64,000 bases of DNA from Lepeophtheirus salmonis (lineage: Eukaryota > Arthropoda > Copepoda > Siphonostomatoida > Caligidae): contig NC_052134.2 in the NCBI RefSeq assembly GCF_016086655.4, forward strand, positions 35,463,971-35,527,970, given 5' to 3'. Shown here piece after piece: positions 11,173 to 23,100 of this stretch. Both the position numbers and the translations under genes were made by a program. Positions within the stretch are counted from its first letter, which is position 1. The number at the start of each line of letters is the position of its first letter. The notes under the pieces are model-generated. The model did no database searches. It saw only the letters and a list, made by a program, of their open reading frames with translations, and had not been told where the DNA came from.

Positions 11173-14100
11173 CTATGGGTTTGTTACAATGGGTTTAGTC
11201 TTCTTTTTATCTCTGCGTTGCATCCAGGGTAGAATGAACAACATTACACCAGAAACGAAAATAATAAATCCGGCCAAATAAAAACCTACATCGTAGGTTC
11301 CAAGCCAATCCTTTAATCCTCCAATGATGGGAGGTCCGATGACGGAAGCAATGCCTTGAAAAAGGAGGAGTAATCCAAAGCCATGAGTTAATTGGTCTAG
11401 TCCAATCAGTTCAACAAGTACAACTGAGGTCAGTCCCACATACGCTCCGGATGTAACACCGAAAACAGCACAATATATAGCTTGAGTGGTATAAGTAACA
11501 CAAAAATTACTTAATCCAAGGCCTACAATATATCGGTTGGAATAATTACTTGAGTAGGTAATTTGATTCAAAAGAACTCACACAATCCACAAATAGCTAA
11601 ACAAGTATTGTACAGATACAGAGTATTTAACCAGGGTTTATCCGATACGTATCCTAAAACGATACGACCAATAGTATTGGCAATCCCTATAATAGAAATA
11701 AGGTAGCTTGCATCTTCTTTTGGCATCTTAAGAGTATTTTGAGCACGGTCCTAGCCACAGAGAGAAAAATAGTATGGTATGGATATATTTATATAATATT
11801 TAGGTAAAGAGTATCTTACAAAAGTATACACGTAAGGAACATTGAATCCAATTGATGTGAGGAAATTGGAGACGACAAAAACAATGTAAATCGAATCCTT
11901 CAGCAATGAAAAATCAACTAATTTTTTGAAAGCCTACAACAATTTTTTTTTATTAGTATCCAGTTACGTTATCCTTTGATATCATGGTATAATTATTACC
12001 TTAAGCCATTCTTGAAAAGCGTTTCCCACAGTTTCGCTTTCCTCAAGTTGTAATGTGACATTTTTAGAGTAACCATCTGGATCATCTCTAAATTCTCTCA
12101 GATTATATAAACTCCCACTGTAAAATATGTCCTTTCTTTTAAGAACGATGTTTTGCTTAGAGTCTCTTATATGAGGTTTGTTCCGAGGCACATGTCTGTT
12201 TTTGTCATATATTTTGGAATGGGACCCATAGAAAATGATATCCCCGTCGTTATCTGAATTATCAGATTTGGAGAGATTTGAAATAACAGGATGGCTTAGA
12301 GCCATTCGAGTACTGTTTGCTTGATATTGTTTTTCAATGGGACGGAGGGCCTCACCATTCAAACATATTTCCTGTTTCAAAGTAAATGTATTATAAAGAT
12401 TGATCCTCCATTTGTATGTTGGAAACTGTCCCGTTTTTGGGTTAATATTTATTATAAAATTGTACTTATTATATTTTTTTAGTATTTGGATTATCAATGA
12501 AAAATATTATGTACATTGTTTTTAATAATTTAAGGGGTCTTTGTAAAATGTGCTCAATGAATTGAGGTTCCCCTGCTTTATCAAACATAACCTTTAACCC
12601 TAGTTGAAGTCATAGTTATTGAACAAAAAGAAGAAACATAATCTTTGATTAATAAAGCAAAGTTTATATGTTTGTCAACACTTAATATATCAAAACTCTG
12701 TAACTACTTGATCAAAGAAATAACGATGTAGCAACAAGGGTGTGTCTTGCTCAGCGCGTCATATTAAAAAAAGGCAAAATAAGGAGGGTTATATTGGATG
12801 AGTTATTGTTTGCCCTTGACAACGGCCCGTAATATTTTATATACGAATTAGATGTAATAAATGACATTTATGTATGAATGACTTGAATAATTTAGCTATT
12901 CGTTTGTCCTTATTAATAAAAATAAGTTTGTCTCTTTGTCGATGCATAATTACTCCGAACAATGCCGGGTACTCCTGCTAGTCTTTCATAAAACAGGGAA
13001 TATCAAATCATTCACCACATCATACAAAGACTGCTTAAATTGTTAAATACAAGGTGCACAATATTTTTTAATATAAACCAAATACTAAAAAATCTGAAAA
13101 TTACAATTTATGACTCATTTGGTAGGGTAGTAGAGGCCTAAAAATGTTCAATTTTGACCCAAAAATCCATTTTTTTCTAAATTAAATTGGAAAATGGCAT
13201 GAGATGCCTCAAACTTTTTTTGAGTGTCCTCAGTAGGTCAATATGCAGAAAAAAGAAGAAGACACTAACCTGAAAACTGGACAGTTCATTTTGTAGTAAG
13301 TAATATTAAAAGTGTAACAATATAACTAAGGGAGGACTTACAGGAGCACCATTTTCAAGACAGAGCATCTTCTCAGCCTCTTCAAAGTTTGCAATATTTT
13401 TTTCTTTATCACAATCAGCTTCTTCATTACTTAGTGATTTTAATGGCTTAAACAATAAACCAAAAAAAAAGCATAATGCAATAATTCCGGATGTAATGAG
13501 TATGGCTCCTTGCCATTTGTAGTTTTCAATTAGTCTTAAAATGGGAAAAAAAAAGTTTAAAATTGAATATTTTTATAAATGATACCAACACTTGATATAA
13601 CTACACATAAAGTATAACTTAAATGTTTACAAAATATAAATACAAAATGTTTTACTTCTTACGTCGTTGTGACGGGGGACATAATAAATGTCCCTAATCC
13701 AGAGCCACACACAGCTATTCCAGTAGCGAAAGCCCTTTTCTTTTCAAAGTACATTGACACACTAACAATGGCAGGTAAGTATATCAACCCAAATCCAAAT
13801 CCTGCAGATTATAAAACCATTATAGTAAAATGATTCAAAAGTAGGAAATGACATAAATATATGTAGTGTTGTGTCGGTACCTATTTAGTACCGAAGGGCG
13901 TGGTCCAGTCCAGTTCCGTCTTAGACAAGACTACTCATAATAATTAAGTACCAACACAACACTAAATATAACAATAATGGATTTATAAACTACTGGGCAC
14001 AGGGTCATTATTCCCTCTTCCTGACAATGGATATTTTATAGGGCCCAAAATTAAGAATAAAATTGAATAATTTATTACTTTAAACTTGGTCATTTAACAT

Positions 14101-17100
14101 GCATTCCATTTATTAAAAAGAGGCCGATTAGAAGATAACATTTACACATTTTTTTATAAAAGGAGCCATTATTTTATTGTCTAAAAAAAGTCAAATTATT
14201 TATAAAGAAAGATTTAAAAAGAAAAAAAAAAAGAAAATTTTGAGGAAAAAGAAAGAAAAGAGCACGAATATTTATCTTTGCCTTAGACCCAGCTTATTTT
14301 CAAACAGGCTCTGTTCTAGAGGCGTTCAAAAAATATATTGAAGGGAGTGCCAAATCCAAGGAATATTTGAAATTTATTTTCTAACAAAAAAAAAAAAATC
14401 TGAAGTTTCCCAAATAAGGAGCTAGGTAATAAAAAAAAGCTTTTGGAAATGATTTTTGCATATGATTCCTGGACCAGACTCCATAAAAATGTAAACAAAA
14501 TTGTCAATATACAAATTCATGGTTGATGTTTATATCTTTGCGTGACTTAATTTTTCGGGTACATAAGTATTTAATCATCCTTACCCGTACATACTCCAAT
14601 AGTTAAATATAAAGCTGGAATACTATTCATGACAGATGATATAGCAAATCCAAATGTAGCCAAAACAGCACCTATAATATACAAATGTAATTCGAAAACA
14701 AATTGTTGAAATGAGGGGAATACCTGCCATCGTTGCCACGCGACATCCATAGCGATTTGTAACTACAGAAGCAATGGGACCACTTCCAAGTGTGATACCA
14801 ACAAGGATGGACGCAATAAAAGACACAGAACTCGCTCCAACACCAAAGTAATGCATGAATTCCTCAATGAAAATACCAAAAGAGTATGTCACTCCATCGG
14901 CTTAAAAAGAGGAAAATATGTAAATTTAAATCGGTTCCATCAATAATAATAACATAACATAGATTCATTAATTAATTAAAAGATCCTTCGATAAAATGAG
15001 GGTGAACGTTTCAACATAAAGAAAACAAAAAAACTATCTTATTTGTCAAAGTGTCGTCCTTAATAACCACAAAATCATTAATCTCTTACAATTTTACCGT
15101 TATGTAAATCTGGGGAGGCCAAACATGTAGCCTCCATGTAGCCTGTAAAATATTTTTTTTACTACTAAAAGTTTCTATAATAATTAAGGTTTATTCATGT
15201 GATTCAGAAAAAGTAATAGCAATAGAGACATATCGTATCTCTCAATCTTTCATTCAAAAAGAGATAAAAAAAATAATCTGAAATTATATAATAGTTATCC
15301 TAACTGTAGGACTATTCTTCATTAAATAGTAGGGAATTGTTAACAGCTCAGCAACATCTAATTTCAGCTCAACCAATCAAGGTTCAGAACACTAATAAGG
15401 AGTAATTAAGGGTAGTAGAAAATTGATGGCTGACAAAAATAAAACCTTAATAGTCGTTAATAATTAATTTGGGGATACTATTCTGAAAAATCAATTTTTT
15501 TCTACTTAAAACTATTCTGCTTTAGCTTTTTTTACTTATTAATATTATGCATTTTATTTAATAACAATACATCTTTAAAAAATGAGCTTCTTTGAATGTA
15601 GCTCTTATTATTTTACAATTTCCTTAATATTGTCATTTGAATAAAAAGTTTGCACACCCTTGATCTTCGTTGTTCATTTTGAGCGGTATCATCCGTGTAA
15701 ATCGTACGAATGAACTAAACTAGTCCAAAGCTAAAATATATGCTAGGGACGACATTTTTTTAATATTTGTGAACAAGATTATAAAGCATAAGGAGGACAA
15801 AAATGATCCTCAAACGTGGCAAAACAAAATTTTGTCAAAAGTAACTATTCGATTCAATTCAAACTATCCTATAATCCTGTATAAAAGTTCAAGACAACTT
15901 TATTTGACTTTTCAGTGATAAAAAGTCATTTGAGTGAATCAGAGTTTACTTTATACCCTGAAATCTACAGCACTATCCATTGTGAATGAATCCAATAAAT
16001 TTGAGACTACAACATTTTTTACTAAATTCGGTAAATCAATAAAAAAACATTAACAAAGTTCGAAATGACTATCTACACTGCAGTGGATCTTAACTGGGAG
16101 GGGCTAAATTTAGATTTCGTACAAAAACTTTAAATATGAATCCCTTTATAAAGGTTGTTTACTAAATGGCATTTTTTAAACAAGTTGTAATTCAAGTTGT
16201 AAATCTGTGACACGCTGAAAACAGTTAGTCGTTAACCAGGTTTGACTATCTACATTATTGTTATATTATGCATTTTAAAAAAAGAACACCAAAACTTAGT
16301 GGGAATTCGTATTTCAGATAGACATGTTATCACTACGACGATCTATGAAAAAATTAACAAAATTTCAAACAAGATCAATAGTATAATTTTTCCTTTTCTA
16401 ATCTTAAAGTGCTTATTTTTCTCTGCGTTTTTCCTGGTTCTTTGTATTTTTCGGTGAACCTTTCTGCCTTCAGTAATTTTGCAATAAATATTTTCATTTC
16501 TGGTAATTTTGTCTCTGGGAGATTTACCTGCATAACATATTTTCCGCCTTTTCATGTTTTATATTTTAAATTCGAACTGTTGAATCATTTATTTATTTTT
16601 ATCGATGAAGTTTCTTACTATGAATAAGGTGTCACTAGTCCTTTCCAAATAAATTAAAGATCCCGGATTTGTGACTCCTTACTTCGTCATCGTTATAAAC
16701 ACTATTTCTTCTTAATTTCTATTTTCCTCACTATTTTTCCTTTTTTTCTTCTTCTAAACCAGGGGTGGGTAACATTCATGATAAAGAGGGTCAAATTTTT
16801 TTAGTACTATTATTGGAGGGCCACATGACTACAACACACTTCAAATAAATGGATATGAAAGACGCTACAAATGATTCTCAATAAGAATACGTCTTTTATA
16901 GTTGCAACCTGAAAAATTCTTATTTATTTACTGTTTTTATTATTCATTTATTCTTGAAGAGAGGAAAATAAGTATAAAGTAATCACTAGTGCTTGTGCTC
17001 ATGAAAGACGAAGAGTTACACTAAGGATTTGTTGCGGAGTTATAAGTGCAAGTCCTTGTTGGACTCAGAGTAGAATTGAGGATATAAATTGGAGTAATTT

Positions 17101-20100
17101 CTGTCAATATCATTGCTAGATACATAGATGGGGTTTGTGTTTATTTTCTTTATGACATAGATGCTCGCAGATAGTCCAATGAAACGTCATGACAGCTAAA
17201 CCGCTCTCCTCTCAAACATTCTTCAAATGTTCAGGTATGTTTATTATGTCTTTTCTATTGTTAACACACCACCTGACCATATAATTTTCCACTATACAAT
17301 ATGTATTTACATGTGTTTGACTTCGAACGCCTTAATTTAAATTCATGATTCAGATTTATGTTCATGGGAATGAGAAGACAATAATATGTAGGTACTCAAT
17401 TAAAGGTTAGTTAATTTTGATGTGTTTTTTTAGATAATGGATTAATAAATATGTAGTATGAATACATACAACACATGTGCCAGTAATATTTAATTAAAAT
17501 ATAAGAAATATTCGTATGTACAATTAATAAGTAAATAATAAAATCATGACTTTACAAATAGTATCATAGATTATTTAGCTTTCAACAACTTGTAACAAAA
17601 TACTTTATAATAATGGATACATACATTATACATATTAATATTATATCCCAGTATTACAAAAATAAAAATATTATGGATATTAGTGTTAAGACTATTTTCG
17701 AGACATATTTTTTTCGGTCCGAACATAACGGTCATGTATAAAGTACTTACGCAAGTTTTTGACATTTTTTTCAGTGCTGCATAAGATATGTTCTGTCGAT
17801 ATGTAAAAATAAAAAGAAACCGAAAATCAACGTATTATTCCTAACAATTTGAAGAATTTTTTAGAGGAGAGTAGCTTAGCTGTCATAATGTTGTATTTGA
17901 TCAGCTGCAAGCAGTCATGACATGAAGGAAATAAACACAAATCCGACTCCTGATCCTAAAAAAGGATGTATAGGTTAGAATTACTCTGTTTTCTATACTC
18001 AATTCTACTCCGAGTCCAAAAAGTACTTACCCGTACAACTCTCCGACAAGTCTTCAAGGCTTGATAACAGCTTTATAAATTTTAAAATCATCTTCAGGTA
18101 AGAACTACAAAAAGTTGTTTTCACATTCAAGGACTTATTCTATACACCTTTAAACACAGTTCAGCTTTTTATTATAGCCATTGTTATCAATTTCAAATCC
18201 TACATGCATACCCGCTTTGTACATTGGGGCTTAAGAAATTTTTTCTATTCCAAGATTTCAATTCAGAACTGTGAACTCAAGACCAAAAATTCATTCTCCA
18301 AATAGAAATGTACTTTTTTAAATAATAATAACTTGGGATCGGATCAATACCGATTTTTACTATGATAAATATCCAGACCATATTTGGATCTAATTAATTA
18401 AAATTATAACAATGTCAAACAGGTATAGGATTTCCATACTGAAATCCAACTATAATTTATATGTTCAAACTACATTTAATACTTAATAGTGTTGAATTAG
18501 AGTTAAAAAAAATTGAGGCCGGTCGAGTTCGAGTTTTTGAGTTCGCCGTCAAGTCCACGTGTCTGTCTTAGGACACAATAAACCAATTTGACTAATAAAA
18601 GTAAAGATGGGGACTTTGAATGAAAACTTGTAACTCGACGTTAACAATATAGTCGTAGCTAAGACTCAAGAGTTGACGTGGACTGGAAAGTTAAGACTAT
18701 AAAGAAGTGTAACACTGCACAATAATTATGGATTTGAAATGGACTCGAACGAAATTTCAAACTGGACTTGATAAAAATATTCAAATATGTAATCAAAGAC
18801 TTGAGACTTAACCCGTACATTCAGTATTAGGCCTTTTTCCCACCTCTGCAAATCATTACTCAAACGTCTTGAGTTTTGATAATAATTAGTTCCTTATTCG
18901 AGTTGAAGTAAACTCGATTTTTCTAAAAAATATTTGGGGTTAGTTGGAGAATAGTTTGTTGAGAAAATTGTGGACTTTAGTAAAGTTGAGTCGTTGTAAA
19001 CCTCGAATCTAAGACTAATGTTTATAGAAACGATCGTGTATATAGATGTATGCACTCTATGTACATTAATGTAAATATCAACATGAAAAATATAAAGAAA
19101 AAAACAGGGTCTTTAGCCTTCTATATACATATATATTAGGGTAAATAAATATATGTATGTAAACAAAACCAGAAATGCGTTTTAAATTCCTCATTACTAC
19201 TCCTTAAATATCCATCAACGCGTTTTTTCTATCTATCTTGCACGAGTAATTAAGTTACAATACCTCAAATAGAGCAATTGCTACTAAGGATACAAAACTG
19301 TACAGTTACACCCTTGCATACGAGTTTAATTCGTTTCTGGATCGAGCTCGTAAGTCGCAAACTCCTAAGTCAAAGTAATGGGGAAACTTAAGTACATATA
19401 TGTAGAATACATAAAAAAAATAACTACAAAATTCCGTAACATAACTAAACTTTGATTAAATTTTTTTTACTTATTTCTTATATATTTTTATTTTACTATT
19501 AATTACGCAAAAATATATTGCGTGATGGTACTAGTGTCGCGGTAGATCACGTCAACTGTTATATACCCAAGCTATGTGATATATTTATATATTCTTAAAA
19601 AACTTGATTTTTACAATAGATAATTATAGCATAAATACCCGAACAACAGCAGACGCCATCTCGAGTCGATAACAAACTCATCATTAAAAACTTTGTTGCT
19701 GTATATATTCTCTATGTAATTAGTTACTGTTCATAATTATTTTTGGCTTTTTTTGCCTAAAAAAAACTCGTATGTTGTGCACTTGTATCTTAAGCTATTA
19801 CTGTACAATATAATTACATACATACATACATAAATTAAATGTAGTAGCCAGCAATCAGCTGCCGTCCATTTGTCCTTGTCCTTGTAATTTAATGTGTCCA
19901 AATATGACGTCACATTTTTTATACATCAAGCTTAAGAAATAAAACATAATATTATAGACTAACTGGTGTAGTAGCTATTCATATTAAATATTACATTGTA
20001 TCACTAATTAATTATATGTTGGTTTTAGGGGGGAAGACAATATTTACAAATTAATACATTTCAGAATAGGATATTGATTTTTTGTACAAATATATTTTTG

Positions 20101-23100
20101 GAAGGTAATTATGAATTAAAGACATGTTTCTTTGAATAATGACAAATTTTTATGAAAGCATCACCTCTCCCCCCTTTCACAAATATCCTTCCGTGGAGAC
20201 AGGCCTGATTATTATAAATCTAACTATTTAAATTGGAAAATAAAACAATAGAACGACGTAGCTCAATGGACAACGCCCTTGGGAGTAATTATTCTCTTGA
20301 ACTCAATCTGCGTAGATTCGTGCCCGGTCTAATATTATAATAATGTTTACTTATACTTTATCAGCGCAAGTTCATCTGACCAGTAAAGGAAGAAAAAAAA
20401 CACAAAAAAAACAAAAAAAAACATATAAATCTGTTTGCTAATAAAAAAACAAATTGTGACAAAACAGAAGAAATATGGCATGAAAAAAATATAAAAATTA
20501 TATTTTCCAACAAAATACAATTTCAATTATGAAATTACAAATAATAAATATATCCATATATTAATGATATCATTTTTTGATTATTTCAATGAAAATTACT
20601 AATTGATTAATAGTGATCTGTGGCAAATTATGAAGTTTAAATGTCCACATGTTATCTTTCTAGGAGGTGTAATATTTTGCTACAAGACAGCACTACATTC
20701 GATCATTTAGTAAACAGATTAATGTATGTAAACAACGGTCATGCCACATTGCCGCTATCTTTTTATTTTTGATCCTTTAGAAGTACGTATTTATTATGTA
20801 TTTACGATTGTTATGACTTTGGACATTTGAACATTATAATTTGCTACGGAATAATACTTATCAATTAGTAATTTTCATTGAAATAGTCAAAAATTGTATC
20901 ATTATGTCGAACATCCTTGGAACATTCCATTTTTGCGTTATTCTTAAAACACATATTCTAAATTATCATTTAAAGTGCTTCATCTCATTTTGGGTAGCAA
21001 TTTGTACACATTATGTATAAATAAAAAATCACTTGTATTTCCCTATAAACACAATGATGCTAATGCATATATTTATTAGTTTGAAATCATAATGACAACC
21101 TTTTTAGGTGATGTGACAAATGATAAACGAGTATATGAAAAATACTAAATGATCATTAAAATAGATCATTTACGATACAAAATATAATTCATTGAAGTAA
21201 CAATATTTTTAACGAGCCGTATTTTCAATGAAATTATAAAGAGATGTCGAGAAAACATATGTATATAATATTCGGCTTTCCTTTAATGTCGTAATGCTTT
21301 AAGAATTGAGACTTTACAGAAACATGCTTTTGTAAAGGAATGAATAATTTTGTTTTTGTATTAAAGTCAAGTTAGAAGAAGTATGCACTTAGATAAAATG
21401 AAGTACAATAATTGCATTTCAGTGAGTAATTAACATATAATTACTCACTAATTCAGAGCATGAACACCATATCTAATAATAAATTACATACTTAATTAAG
21501 TACATAGATAATTTATAGTATTGAGCATTGATTTATAAATTCTGGATCAGTCGGAGACCATAATAATTTTTTGTTGGGCCTAACTAGTTTGATCCTTTAA
21601 AGAAGTGATTGTTTAAAAAAAAAGAGTACGTCATTTTTTACTCCATTTCTTCAAGAGGGGAAATAAAGAAAAATAAGCTAAGCTGCATTATTCCATGTAT
21701 CTATAATTCCATACACATACATAGGTAATACTGTTGGGTTCCAATCTGGAAATTTTAGATCTTTCCTTTGAAGAAGTTCCATCTGTATGGATCAACTAGA
21801 AAAGTTTAAAACTATTTAAACTTCGGTCTAGACCGATTTTGTAGATTAATTGTTGATGACGACATGCGTGTTTTCAAATTTTTTCGTATCAATACAATAA
21901 CGTAAAAAGAAGTTTAAATTGTACATGTCTATGTCTCCTTGTTACTTTTATGGCATTTTACAACATTTTTTCCAAAACGAAACAGAAAAAAACATTCAAC
22001 TGAAAAAGATTTGTTACAGGGTTGAATGAGGCCCGAAACTGGCTAGGTCACTCCAAAACCACATTTTTTTTCTTCTTGAGCCACTTTTTTCTGGCCATAA
22101 CAATATGTTTGGGGTCATGAGTCGTACTGGACAACTCATTACACGACCCATTTTCAGAGTCCTACCCTAAAGAAAATTAATCAAAAATTTCCTGGAAGAT
22201 AGAAAATCCTTTCATCTCTTCAATGCAGTGCAGTTGTCACTTTTTTTTTTTTGGCAGAAAACACCCCAAAACTTGAAAACGGTAGGGAGGTGTTTTTTTA
22301 GTTATAACTCGCATTTTTTTGTTCATACAATGTGTCTTACTATTAAAATAAACCTATCATTAAGATTATAGACAGTTTTTACCTTTGTCAGAGTGCAAAA
22401 TTACAAAATCGCTAGCGGATAAAATACTTATTCTCTCCACTGTATTGGCTAAAATAGAATTTGTTCCTCCATGTGTAAATATTATGTATATATATATAAA
22501 TGTTTATGCTTTAAGTAAATCCATTAATTAGGAAACTTAGAATATTTAAATATCAATTACATATTTGATATTAACGTTCTTATTTGCTCCAAAAAAAATA
22601 CTTTTTAAATGGAAAAATGGTTTCATTTAATCATATGAAAGCCTAAAGAATTATATTAATTGTACTTATATAATATTTAATTAGGTAAATATAAGTATTT
22701 CGTACAAGTTGTAATTTGTCCATTAAACAGATTCTACTAAATGTAATTTATACAGTGATCTAATAATACAATAAAACAAATCTATTTAATCATATATATA
22801 TATATTATTTTGATAAACTGTAGTAGTGGCTTCGGATAGGCGAACGTTTTCATACACGCAACCTCTTCTTTGAAAACGAAAAGGATAATTTTGAAAAGTT
22901 TGATTCTACAAAAAGATGTGCTAAAAATGTTTTGCTTTCTTAATTTCTAACTCAAAGTCGATTTTTTAAACTACTGCAACCGTGTTTATCTACAGGAACA
23001 GATGCAACATTTGACAAGTCGTATTCAAATGTAATATGTGACTATTGTCATCTTGAAATATAATAAAACATTGGTGTACATATTTTTGTAAGTTGTATTA

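Noticed and set aside
20255..20330. Possible functional tRNA gene
   Set aside because: The A and B boxes are tRNA-like, but the stem pairing is broken and the sequence continues into a body shared with other copies, so it is a SINE.
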